Below are positions 48,151-60,061 of a DNA stretch of 64,000 bases, in pieces. The first letter of the stretch is position 1. The number at the start of each line of letters is the position of its first letter. The stretch is from Sphagnum compactum (lineage: Eukaryota; Bryophyta; Sphagnopsida; Sphagnales). The notes under the pieces were generated by a model, which worked only from the letters and a program-made list of their open reading frames with translations, was not told where the DNA came from and made no database searches. The position numbers and the translations under genes are program-made. Where the stretch lies: contig OZ234501.1 in the NCBI GenBank assembly GCA_965153455.1, positions 5,766,001-5,830,000 on the forward strand, written 5' to 3'.

Positions 48151-51100
48151 ATGGCGTTGAAGGTCACATTTGTAAACCAAAATAACAAAGTTCAGTCATT
48201 CAAGGTCAATCTCTTTGGACCTGCCAGAAATCGCATCAAGGTTGCAAATGTTCTTGCTGTGTTCAAAGCATCTGTGGTGGTCATGGGAGATGGCAGCATC
48301 ATGGAAGCTGATGACAATGGCTTAAGTATGGACACCTTCACAGCTGGTTCCACTTACACTATCACCATTGTCCCCATCCACGGTAGCTCCTTTTCTCCTG
48401 CTCAAATGTTCATCCTGCTTGTGGCACCTGTAATTGTGCTAGAGATGACTGATGCATGATTTTGTGGATAGGGGGCATTGCACATGCATACCTGTCTTAG
48501 AAATAGAGAAGGGTTGGCATGAACAAGGGTTAAGCACACTCAGAGCAAGGACACACACATAGGAAAAAATGGAATCCAGTGCTATATGAAACAGCGGGAC
48601 ATACCAGATAACATCAGGATATATCTTTATCTTCTAATTACCTCTTTAACCCTGTTGTGTGTCCAGAGAGCAAACAGCAAACACTGCAGGTAGCTGGTGA
48701 ATCACCGCTTGTTGTACCAATGCGAACTTGGGGAATAAATGCAGGAGGTAATTTTCCTTTCCTGTCCCCTCCTTTTGCCCTTTAAAGATGCTGATAATTT
48801 TTGCAGAAAGGACTTTGTATTGACTCCACAAATCATTTTTGTGGGATATCATTACAGTGATGACCTGTCCATCCTCCCAGATGTTGGACTTAGGTCAGAT
48901 TCTGGGGAACCATGAGTTAAGATGCCATGTAGTATCTCTTGAATGGAGCAGGTGGGTAGGATAGATACCTCAACCTTACCTGACATGGAGCATCCAAATG
49001 AATTACTGCATCACACACAGAAACACACAATATCTCGGTTGGAGTCATTTTTCCTATTTCTCAAAGGCATGACCAAGGCACTGTTGGTTTGGATCAATGG
49101 ATTTTGATAAAAGATGTGATCTTGGGAACCCATCATGTATCTGATCCAAAAATGTGCTGGGATGGCTTGAGAGAGTACAATGAGGAACTGTCCAGGTGTT
49201 GATAACCAAATTTTAGACCAATATTGCAGAGGTGCGGTCATTTGCAAGCCCAAATCCAAGTATATTAAAGGAGAAGCACAAGGGGACCAAAAGATCCAGC
49301 AGGGGTACTCTCATTACTTTACCTGATTCAGGAGCCCTGGAACCAGTGGAGCCATCATTGTCTCATGTTGGTGGGTTTGAGCCTGAACTTTTCCAACAAC
49401 TCAACAACTAAGCTTCTTGTCACAAATTAATTTCTTCCCATGCAGCTGCATCTCCTATGGTTCAAGTAGTTTATGGGCTTCCTTTGCTGTTGACTTTGTA
49501 TGTGTTTTGACCATCTGTTCATCAATGTGCTGTATTTGATGGCTGCTCAGCTGGCCTTGTATGTTCATGATTATTTTTTCAGAACACAAAAAATGTATTG
49601 TCAGACATCCAATGATTCAGCTAACGACCTCTGATTAGTCAAAGTGGTTTTAATTGGCTAGTAAAACTTTGATGTCATGTTATACAATGATTTTCATGTG
49701 CAGGAACTCCTCCTATGGCTCACCAACAGAGCACAGCAATCCAGCATGGTGAAGTTGGTGACCTTGAGGCTTTCCTGGAAGGCGCTTCAGGACAACGTAT
49801 CCACATCAACTTGGCTATAATCCCTTCTTGTCTTAGAGTCAAGTAGGGTTCTACCTTCAGGCTTCTACTGATAGTAATGTACTGAAGAGATGAATTTGGA
49901 AATTGCAGCCAAGTCAGGATAATTCTCATTCAATGCTAGTCCTTTTTATCCTTACATGCTGTCCTGTTTACTTGATGTTTACTGGGTTTGAAAGTCGCTC
50001 CACATATCAGGGTTTGATTCATGTTCCCATCTGATTGTGCCACTTGGTACAAGAATCATAGGGCTACAAAACACCTTCCGGCAGTGCCTGATATTGATGC
50101 AATTCTACATATACATGTGCTTCTGAGGAAAGAGTGGAAGACTATCTTGGTTTTCTTTGAGTAATTGCCTTTTTTGTGGTAATTAGGAAATCATGAAAGT
50201 GTGTCCACTCAGCTTATCATCTGGGTTGGCCCATTTCTGTATGTATCAAGACCTGCCTGACTCTGTCTGGTGTTGCTTCCAGGAGCAGGATTTTCTCAAG
50301 GAACTCCTCCTCCTGAAGGAGAAAGTGAAGAAGATGTAGCTGGGAGCACCCCATGCATTGACAATGGAAAGGCTTCCAGAGGACATACCAGATGTGTGAA
50401 GTGTGGCAACAACAAGAACCCGTCTGCCAAGCTTCAATGCACCCACTGTGGAGCCTTCTTGCGAGAGCAGACTAAAGCTCGAGTTGCTCAAAGGTGGGCT
50501 GCCTTGAAGGAGAAGGCCAAACAAGAGGGCAGGCTGGCAGACAAGGTATGAATTGTTGATTCCTGCTTGACATCTCTATGTCCGTGTTAGTTGCAAATTG
50601 AGTCAATCGTAGCACCTCTGACAAAACTAGACAATGCTCACAGCTAATGCTGCTACAGGTGTCAATGTCATGTGAAGGGTTTTTCCAGGGTTACCTTACA
50701 CCTACAGTTTCATAGAAACTATCCAGAAACTGGAGACTCAAAATGTTATTTTTTTCCAAAATTAGGTTAAACTGGGTCCAAACACTACAATAATGTTCAA
50801 AGATTTTGAAGAACCCCCTCCTCAATTCCAAAGAAAAACATTTGACACCAGGAGGTTGAATTGGATGTATGAGGATAGTCTCTTCCTTTTAACTGTAGCC
50901 TATCTCTAATGAGAAGATGGGGTATTTACTGGATTTGCCTGCCTGGTCTTTAGTGGCAAGTCCATTCCTGCATTTGACAAATTGATCATGCTTTTGATTG
51001 AGTTTGAGGATGAAGTGGTGGTCTGCATCTGCAGGGTGCCCTTTGCATAAAATATTGGACTATATTCAGCCATTTTGTCTCATCATTGGCTCATGTGATG

Positions 51101-51797
51101 TGTCAGACATATGTGACATGGTGTAGGAGGTCATAAGCACTGCAGATCATCCATGCAGATGTGAATTGACAGATTTATCTAATTGGACTCCCCACCATGT
51201 GCACAGGCATGGCAGAGGAGGAAGAAGTATGCCTTTGAGAAGCTCACAGATCTGACATTGCTGGATCTGGAGAACACATATTTTGCAGTCTTCATTTCGC
51301 GCAGCAATCGGGAAGGTGACAAGTTTTCATTTGATGGCTGGTGTTCTGATGGTGCTGGTCACAAATTTGTGACTACAGGAGATGTTGAGGCAGTATGGAA
51401 AGCCTGTGTCAAAAAACATCACAAGAGGAAGTCATGTGCTGTGGATGGGTGTGGTGATACCCTTGATGAAGAGCATATCACTCCTGTAAGGTAGTGCTGA
51501 AGATAGTACCTGCTTCTCATACACCATCTTTTTCAGCCATCCCTTTCCTTTTTACAGACATGTGGCCTTCAGCCCCTGCAAGTGGCTTTCTCTCATGCTC
51601 TCTAGTTGCAGGGATTTTCCCATGTCAACCACTTGCATGCCCCTTTTAGTCTAATACTGCATTGATGAAGATCAGATATTTATATGCACTTTGGGATATA
51701 ATGTTCCAGCCTGACCCTGGTTAATATGTGTTACAATTTTATCTTGCCCCAGGTGAAAGTAGGAACCAAGTACCAACTGCCAAGTGGTTGCTTGTGA
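48151..51797 (+). CDS. Unrecognised five-exon gene, 303-residue protein with a CxxC-CxxC zinc knuckle
   Basis: Proposed exons are 48151-48382, 49704-49796, 50283-50545, 51207-51485 and 51753-51797. Introns 1 and 2 are phase 1, and introns 3 and 4 phase 0; all have GT/AG ends (ATTTTCATGTGCAG, GTTGCTTCCAG, CCATGTGCACAG, ATCTTGCCCCAG). Residues 1-78 start MALKVTFVNQNNKVQSFKVN and look like a compact beta-rich domain. Exons 2 and 3 each carry a GTPP phrase. Residues 146-164 hold CVKC-x11-CTHC, a likely zinc ribbon, followed by a basic helix (TKARVAQRWAALKEKAKQEG). Residues 197-289 include FSFDGWCSDGAGHKF, EAVWKACVKKHHKRK and CGDTLDEEHITP, ending VKVGTKYQLPSGCL. I do not recognise the family, and no catalytic site is proven. 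Without the last splice it would stop at 51494 after 291 residues. The frame is open 31 codons upstream of the chosen ATG, so an earlier exon is possible. Confidence 0.55.
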
Positions 51798-54700
51798 TGA
51801 ACCCACATTGGAATATAGTGGGAGATATTTGCATCTGATTTAACTTGTCTTTGTGTGCTGCATCCAGTCACAACATGGACTTTGGTCTAATGTCCTTGAA
51901 GGATGAAAAAAGTGCTGTGTAACATTATCTCATGTGTTACTAGAGGTTTTGATCATGGGGCATTACATCCATTGTTGTCACTCCTACTCTTGAAACCTTC
52001 TCACACCACAGTATCCAGACTTGTCTGGCATGGAAACCACTGCATATATGGGTATAATTTTTGTCAATTATCATAGCATACTGGTTCTTATTTTCTATTA
52101 GTGTAGACTAGGTCATGGTGTATCTGTTCGGATGTCATGATTTGTGTCAGTTAGAAAGTTCAGAAGTTGGGAATTATGGAGGAGTTTAGGTATTGGAGTT
52201 TGGTGTAAGAATCAAACAAGAACACCAAGATGAAAACTTGTGAAATATGGGGTTTTCTAATTGATAGAAAAAGGCTTCCATATCTGGACTTGGAAGTGTC
52301 TATGATGCTAAAAGCAGTGAAGGCACAAGTGCCACCCATACATGGAAAGCCAGGAAGAGAGGCCTTGCTTTTTTGCATTTCTAATTGGAGCATGAACTCA
52401 GGATTGATTAGCTGGGAGGCAAAGAGTGGAAACCTCTCTCTCTCTTCCTGACAATCACACTTGTTTCCACCTCTGGATGATTTCTCAAAATCTAGAGATA
52501 ATATTTTGGCCAGAGCGAACTAACAGCCATCAGTGCACCATGACGCATGGATGGTGAGTGGACAGGAAACACTTTTCCATTGGGCTCCACTTCCCAATCT
52601 CACCATGGTGGTGTAGTCTGGTTTCTGTTTTTCCTACCAAACCTACTATCAACCCGCCAGCCTTTAGCTGAGTACAAAACCATCTACACGCATCAACTTA
52701 CCTTGGTGCCCTGTGGTATCCTACCTGCCTACAGGGCCTGTCGTTTACAGGATTTGTTACCAAGGTGAAACCTGATGTCAATCCAGTTGGGGTTCACGCA
52801 AAAACTTACATCATAAGAGGCTTTCAATCGATGGTGAACTGGTGGCTGTTGGTTCACTCTGGCCCAGTATCTGGATCTGTGAGGCGATCGCTGTGCGACT
52901 AGTCCATTGTGTTATAGGACAGTGCACCAAGATCATGTCCAGATTTTCTAGGGTTACATAAACTCCCAGAGTGTCGCATAGAAATGCAGCTGTTGTTAGT
53001 AATCTACCCAGGATTTTCTCTTCTGGAATGAGAAGGCTGTTGTGAAATTAACTGGAAAGATGATTTGATGCACCAAATCATCCGTGCACTCTGCAACCAG
53101 TTTGTTATTACACACAAAATTTGTAAACTTTTGACAACTTGGTGTTTGCTTCTATGGTTTCCTACAATGACATTGGAACATTTCAAGAACTTTCTTTTAC
53201 ATTTGGTGTATATTCTTCATTTCTTTCATTTTCCTTCTTATTAGTGAATGTTCAAAGAATTGCAACCACCTGTGTTTGTATGAAATGTTTTGCAGGATCA
53301 CAAAAAAGTGAGGAGTTTGTCTCCTCTGTCTTCAAGGGCTGGTTGGCTGGCTGGCTGGCTGGCTGGGAAATCCTGTTGGCTGTTCCATTGAACCAGGATC
53401 TCTATGTGGATCATGCTTGTATTGAAATTACAGGAATTGGTGCACACTGCCCCATGATTCTTCAGGAACTGTGAGCTCCAGAATAGACCCAAAAAAAAAG
53501 GGATCACAAGTGAAGTGTGTTAGGAAAGCCTAAATGGAAGTGGGGAAGCTCCTTTTTTTTATCACCATACTATGGGCAATGGGGTGCATGAGTTTTCTTT
53601 TGTAACTTTACCTCATGCTTAACCCCTTATTGGATGGACCAATTAAGTGGCTCAAATATGGCCAATTAAAACCCCACATGTAGGGCTCTGACCTGGAGCT
53701 TTCTTGGGCCACCCACCTGCCATAAAATTTCAAAGTACACTTCTGCACTGGAAGATTTCCCCTGAAACAGAGGCCAAACCCTCTTCTTTTATTTTGGACT
53801 GGCGACATTCTACACCATCCGATCTCCAATCCAACAGTTGTGTTGCATCCAAGACTCCAGGACCAAGTTTTGTTTTCAGACGCCATGGCCAATCCGATCC
53901 TTGTAGTGGACCATAAGGACGTTTTGGTAGTAGAGAGCTCATGTGGGCTGCCCTTTCTGGATCCCCCTAAATGGTTGCCTGCCCCACCCCCTCCCCCCCC
54001 CCCACACCAAACCTGGTTGGGAGCCAACTAGGGTTGGATAAAGTCTGAGGTTGGACAGATCAATCACAAATGTAATCAATCCATCCAAAATGACTTCAAG
54101 ATTCTCCCATTAAACTCCAATATACATTTGAAAAGTACTTGAAGCTGTGGGATCCCTAGCCCCGGTTTTGGCAAAATTGGGGGGACCAAGTCAATAGCGA
54201 GGATGAAAAAGTGTGCACAGGGAAAAAGTAGGGGACTAAATTGCTGTTCTCACCTAAATTGGTCCTCAAATGAGTTTCACTTCTAGTTTTAATTTTGCAT
54301 GACCTGTTGTGCCTTCACTGCAGCTCATAATCTTTCAATAAAATCAAATCTTGTGAGGATCGATTCCTTGGAATCTTGTGAAGTGAAGTGATACCCAATT
54401 CCATCAAATGGTACCTGAACTCACTCAACTTCTGATTTCTTTCTTTAGTGGGGATGAAATAGAGATTTGAAGATCAAACTATGGCTCAAAGGCATGGTGA
54501 CTTTACATATAACGTTATCGGCTCCAGTGTTTGTTTGGCGTTTTCCTTAGTAAATAGGTGCTGTGGGGTAGAACATGAGATGTCTCAGTGGCCATTCTTC
54601 CTACCTACCTACGTACTAACAGCCCACTAGTCCTTACCTACTAACCATTTAAATGCATCTACTTACTTAAAAGTAGCCACCTATTGTCCTTCCTACATAC

Positions 54701-55857
54701 CAGGAACTATTATTTCAAGGTAGATGACCAAGGTGAAATCTAACATCAAGTCATTCACAACCAAGTCATTCATAACCAGTGTTGGCCAATTCTTCCTTTT
54801 TCAAGAGAACCTCTAGTGACTAGTCCCAATTCCGACATTAAAAATCTTTTGGTAATTTCTTTGAATTCGGGTCCAGGTTTGAGCTGGGGTTTTCAAAAAT
54901 TTAAACCACATATGTTGACACATTTTGAAAATTGGGCCCAATTCCATGTACACAATACAAATTCCCCGAGAATGATGATGATGATGATATAACTATGGAG
55001 TTTTACAACAAATTAAAAATTGAGGATTATATAATTATGGAGTTTTACAACTAATTAAAACTGATTAGGTATCTATAAAGTTTACCGTATTTGTCAACAA
55101 TCCAATGCTTGTGCCAATTCCACCAAAAGGCTGTTGATTTAGGCCTAGATGACAATAACCTGAACTTGATCTTCTATGTTTAACACTCCAAATTTAAGAA
55201 CCTGTAATATTGATCATAATTATTGTTGAATGGGTTGGGCTTTTTTTTATTGAGGATCTATGGGGGTCCATATCTAATTTTTTCAATGAAATCGAGAACC
55301 CACCAATTTTGGGTTTCAAGAATATTTTTTGAAAATTAAAACCTATTAATTCCAAGGCTGAGTCCAATATTTTACACTATTGAGTCCTCAAGTCAATGAT
55401 TCTAGGCTTTGAAGCCTATCAATTTCAAGTTCAAGGCTAGTTGTAAACCTTTATTTGGAATAGTTCAAGGGCTAGGTTGAGTTTTAGTTCTCTAGTTAAA
55501 TGATTTGCATGAAATCTTGTAAAAAAAAACATCTTTAGCTAAGTGGCCATCACAATTGCAGCATCATGAGTTTCAGATGTAAAGAGCAAGGGAAACATGT
55601 GTGACTAAAGACAAATGTTTTCAATTTTTTTTTTTTTTGGAAGGTTCCCAAACTTGGTAAAAGTTTTTTCAAGACTGAAATAAATGTACAAGCATTTTTG
55701 GCATGGAAATTTTCTTAAAGTTTGACTATCTTTAAGAGAACACATTCTCCTTATCACTTTTAATGGTCTCATGCTCCTCAAACTATTGATCTCCAAGAGA
55801 TGAGTTTATCTATGATCTTCATGGTAAAACTCACAAGGAATGAAAAGAGGGAAAAAA
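51798..55857. other. Intergenic region with simple repeats, no gene recognised
   Basis: A GGCT microsatellite at 53335-53367, C-rich runs near 53985-54003 and a GAT run at about 54970-54988 stand out. Open frames at 53139-53474 (plus) and 54027-53608 (minus, 139 codons) translate simple repeats such as GWLAGWLAGW and poly-Gly and are not accepted as genes. CCTACCTA-type repeats occur at 54598-54710. Confidence 0.5.
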
Positions 55858-55858
55858 A

Positions 55859-55861
<3 letters not shown>

Positions 55862-55902
<41 letters not shown>
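55862..55902. repeat. (GA)n microsatellite
   Basis: An uninterrupted GA run of about 41 bases, followed by an A-rich run. Likely length-variable between individuals. Confidence 0.95.
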
Positions 55903-55906
<4 letters not shown>

Positions 55907-56432
55907 TTAAAAAAAAAAAACAAATTACAGTGGGAGCTTGGAGTCAAGTCCTTAAGCCTTAACCCCCAATCCCTATACCCCAACCAATACCTAATACCTA
56001 CACCTAAGACCCAACTTTGGGTAAAAATACCTCAAGACCTACCAAATCAAATTTTATGTTGAATCTACTTGGCCTTAAGTTTTCTTTGGCTAAGGCCGGG
56101 ACCAAATTTCCCCACACTTAGACCCACTTGGGCAAGTCTTGTGGTGGGTCTTCCCCCATTAAGACCTACCAAGCTAAGTACTTGACCTAGACCCAGCCAA
56201 AATTGGTCATAAACCTTTCCAAGGGATGGTGTGATGGTGGCTACTAGCTATTTTTCTTCCCCATTATGTTATGCCACAAACAATTACACAATCACCATTT
56301 GTGAAAAAGATTTCTTCCCTAACATTTTTTTTCCCCCATTGTCTGCCTTTGGCCCTAACTACCTTTGTCCATTAAGCCTTTTTAAAAAATGGACTGAACT
56401 AGGGGCATTATTTTTATATTGTACCTTTGACA

Positions 56433-57010
56433 TGTACCTTTGGGTAAAATCTTCACCCAAGGTAGGTTTCGCATTAAGACCACCATAGTGGGGGCACTGT
56501 GATGGTGTGAAAGGTTAAGCCATGGTGAGTTAGGGTTCAATTCCCTACTTTGTCTTATGAGACTAGGTTGTGGGGTTGTGAGAACATGGGTTGGGGCAAG
56601 TGAGGCTTGTCTTGGGATGAACTCAAGGTAGTTTATTGGGGCAACCTAAAGTTGTTCCAAAATGACACTTGGTGTCATCCCACAAAACCTCTCACCGGCA
56701 ATTGAGGGTTGCCTCAAAGGTGGCATTATGTTATTTTAAGACATTCTTTAAATGTTGTTTTTTAGGATGCTTTGAAGCAACTTGGAGTTGTCTTAGGAGT
56801 TGGTTCTTGTGAAATGGTCCATATTGGATTAAGTCTTAACTTGTTTTAGCAAATTTAATTTAGGTAGCAAATCAAAAATTGAAAGAAGTTGGAAGACTTT
56901 GGGCTAACCCAATGTGTAGTGGGATGTGTAGGTTGTTAGGAGTTAGGTGTTAGGAGGTGTGTGGAACTTGAGGTTGTTGAAGTTTGAAAGACAAGCAAAG
57001 CGGCATACCA
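56433..57010 (+). repeat. Left LTR portion of the chromovirus (5' part missing)
   Basis: Aligns with 61142-61701: shared blocks include AGCCATGG, GTTCAATTCCC/GTTTGATTCCC, GGTTGGGGCAAGTG-type, GGGATGAACTCAA, TTATTGGGGCAA, GGCAATTG and GACAAGCAAAG. The matching 5' half (60062-61141 in the right LTR) has no counterpart upstream of 56433. An inner GGGTTCAATTCCC resembles a pol III B-box. Confidence 0.75.
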
Positions 57011-57012
57011 CT

Positions 57013-57027
57013 TGGTATCAAAGTTGG
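57013..57027 (+). promoter_or_regulatory. Primer-binding site of the chromovirus
   Basis: TGGTATCAAAGTTGG follows the left LTR end with a two-base gap. It is similar to the Copia site at 29196 and to the usual TGGTATCAGAGC. Confidence 0.75.
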
Positions 57028-59039
57028 ACTTTGAACTTGTGGCTAGTGCAATGGAAAACATTGTCAAGGGGAAGAGGGGCCTTGGAAATGTAGGATAAAA
57101 AAATAAATTGGGGCAGACCAAGGCCACAAAGTTGGCCACCTCCAAATACAGATCAAGATTAATTTCAACCATGGTCATCACCTTAATAGGAGATGAATGG
57201 GAAAACATGGTTCTAAAGGAAGGAGTGCAAAACTTGCTTCCCAAATCAAGTTTGATTGCAAAAAGAAAAGCTTTGCAAGTTTAAGGGCAAAAAAAAAGTG
57301 GATGAACTTAAAACCTCATCTTTTAACTACAACTTCAATTCAAACTCAAGTAGCTCAAGTGGGCTGAATGAACCAAATGACATTGAAGAGGTGTTGCCCA
57401 AAAAAAATTCATTTTGAAAAGGAAAAGAAGAAAAAATAGAAAGAGTGAAAGCCCTTTTAGTGGGTTGAAACCACAAAGGATTTTCTACCCTATTAGAAGT
57501 AGGAAAAGTTGGAAAATAACAAAAGGCCAAAAGAGTTGGATACCCATTTTGAAGCAAAAGTCAAAAGGTGGAGCAAATTCAATGCCAAGCAAGTTGTGTC
57601 AAAAGCAACAATCTCCCAATTTTCATCAACTTTAACAATTTTAAGAAACATGTCAAAAGTGGTCAACTTGTAAACAATGTTATTGCAACAAAGTGAAGCT
57701 TTGACAAAAGCTTGTTGGAAGCATTTACAAAGGCAAATGAGCCTAAGTTGATGAGGGTGGCAAAAAACAATGTTACCATGAAAGCCATGAAAACTCAAAC
57801 CCCAAAGCCATTCATGGAAAATGATGTGAAATCCAAGAGAGTAAGGGAATGGGCTCTCCATGAAGTGGAAGCTTACTTTGAAACCCAAGTGATCATCATG
57901 AATGCCAATTGACTTAAGATCACCCAACCCTTGCTTTGAGGCTATGCCTTAGAATGGTGGACAATGTAAAAGGATGTTGAGCTAAATTTGATGGGGTTTT
58001 TGCTTCAAAATGATTTCAAGGTAAGGTTGAATGAAAGGTTTGCCCCACACAACCAAATCTTCAAAGATGGATAAGAGTTATTAACTCGCATCAAGGAGAA
58101 GGGTTTGGTTTTTTGGTGCATTATGTTCAAATGTTTAATGCATTGTTGAGCCATATGGAGGAGTATTTGCATAAGCTTGTCTTTTAAAGAAATGAAGTCT
58201 TGAACCCTTGCTAAGAGATGATGGTGGCAAATTGCATGGAAAATGGTTTCATGTCCTCTTCATGTTCTACAAAAGTGGCAATGGCCGTAACACCCCCCCC
58301 AAAATCAAAATTCTCAAGTTGGTGGAAGCAACTTCAAAGAAGATAAAAAGAGGAAGTGGGAAAAGGTTTTTCACAAAAGCAAAGAACTTCAAAATGAAAA
58401 GAATTTCAAAAGGAATTTAAGAAAAACCAAGTATTTCAACTGTGGATAGTTGGGGCACATGATTAAAGATTACCCCAAATTGATTAAAGTAAAATAAGAA
58501 TTACAACAAGGTGGTTTTGTTGCCAAGTCAAGTGTGGCCAAGTTAGACCCAAACTTGATCTTGCTTATGTCTAAAGTGGGAATTAATGTGGTTTTTTGTT
58601 TGTTGGATTCAAAAGTCACACTCATTGGAGGTTTGGGGTTGAACACCACAGAGGTGGTGAATCCCATCAAAATGCAATTAACACAAAAAGGTTGTGAAAT
58701 CGACATTCAAGGTGGTGTTGGACATTGAGTTCAAATGTGGTAGGTCCAAGTTGGAAGAAAATTTTATTGTGTGTGAGTTGGATGGCTTTAAAGCCATATT
58801 CAACAACACATTTTTGGACACCTACCATGTTGATGTTTTGAAAGGCAACTTTGAGTTTAAAATCATAATTAAGTTACTTCAAAAGTCAGTTAATTTAGAA
58901 GTTGAATATAGGTTATTTTAAAGTTAGTACGCATTCATTTTATTTCTTTGCAAGAATTATAAGAAACTTCATAATAAGGGAGATAACAAAGTTGTTATTT
59001 TTCATGTGGGTTAGGCACTATGGTATATTTAAAATCATA

Positions 59040-59965
59040 ATGAATGACCGTGTTGGAAAATCCACATCAAAATTTTGGGTTTATGAAGAAAGTTGGAATT
59101 AAATTAAATTTGAACATAACTTTTCATTTGCAAACCAATGATTAATTTGAAAATTTCAATGGGATGTTGGACCAAAATTTCCAAAACTATAGGAATTGAT
59201 CATAGGGATTGGGGAAACCACTTAGTTTAATGGAGTTGTGTTACAACTTGACCAAACATTTGGCCACAAGAGTAAGTCCCTTTGATGCTTTAAGAATTGA
59301 AGCAAAACAACCCATGGACTTAGCCATATCAAAGACATGAGATCATTGCTAAGGAGGCAAGAATGTTGAAAAGATGGTAAAAAAAATGAAAAAATGAATT
59401 CGTAAGCCAAAAAAACTCTTGGAAATAGCGTAGGCATGTTATGAAACACAAGCCAATAGAACTTGAAGGAATATTGAATTCAAAATTGGTGAATTTTGAA
59501 TGTTCAACCTTATGTGGTTAAACATTTAGAATTTAAGATGCCATAAGGTTTAGCAAGTTGGTTCTATGTTGAGCCTTACATGGTGTGTTATAAACCTCAC
59601 CTTTATGTTTATACATATATTGTTGTTGCCAACACCTTTTGTGGCACATCCAACCTTCCACATGTGTCTAAGTTGAAAGCTAATGAAGATAAAAATATAT
59701 TGAAGAGCAAACAAACCTATCACTTGAGTTTTGATCTCATTGGACATAGGTTCATAGGAGAGGTCAAATGCGTCCTAGGTGTAAAATAAACAAAAAATTA
59801 AGGCAAACAATATCTAATCAAATCAAAATGATGTCACTTCGGGGAGGCAAGATGGGTGAAACCCACAAATTTAGACCAATTTTGCTTGAAATGGTGGAAT
59901 TGCTTGAGTTGGAAAGAAGGCATGAGGTGGAATCCAAGAAGATGCACAAAAAGAAAAACTTGTGA
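59040..59965 (+). pseudogene. Chromovirus integrase end and chromodomain remains
   Basis: Several frames together preserve the C-terminal integrase region (TSKFW; then ELCYNLTKHLATRVSPFDAL and EAKQPMDLA). Next comes a GPF-like stretch (LASWFYVEPYMVCYKPHLYVYT), the HVSKLK motif and the chromodomain (SFDLIGHRFIGEVKC, then PILLEMVELLELE). In active chromoviruses the chromodomain helps steer insertion to particular chromatin. Stops and frameshifts are frequent. Confidence 0.85.
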
Positions 59966-60052
59966 ATGGTCCCAAATTCAATTAATGTTAAAGGGGCATC
60001 AATGTTCGAAAAATGAAGGTGAGAGTTTGAAAACCTTCAAGTGTCGAGCTTG

Positions 60053-60061
60053 AAAGGAGGG
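60053..60061 (+). promoter_or_regulatory. Polypurine tract of the chromovirus
   Basis: AAAGGAGGG directly followed by TGTACAAG, which should be the start of the right LTR. Identical in sequence to the tract of the Copia element. Confidence 0.75.

Noticed and set aside
51207-51797. Calling the C-terminal domain of the 48-51 kb protein an HNH nuclease
   Set aside because: Only the first half of the signature is suggested; the Asn and last His are not found, so no nuclease function is claimed.
53139-53474. Plus-strand frame with GWLAGWLAGW, considered as a last exon of the 48-51 kb gene
   Set aside because: An acceptor exists at 53295, but the coding would run through a GGCT microsatellite. 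The exon at 51753-51797 has a better polypyrimidine tract and gives a plausible short end.
53608-54027. 139-codon minus-strand frame with poly-Gly
   Set aside because: It starts in a C-run microsatellite and resembles no known protein; length alone is not evidence.
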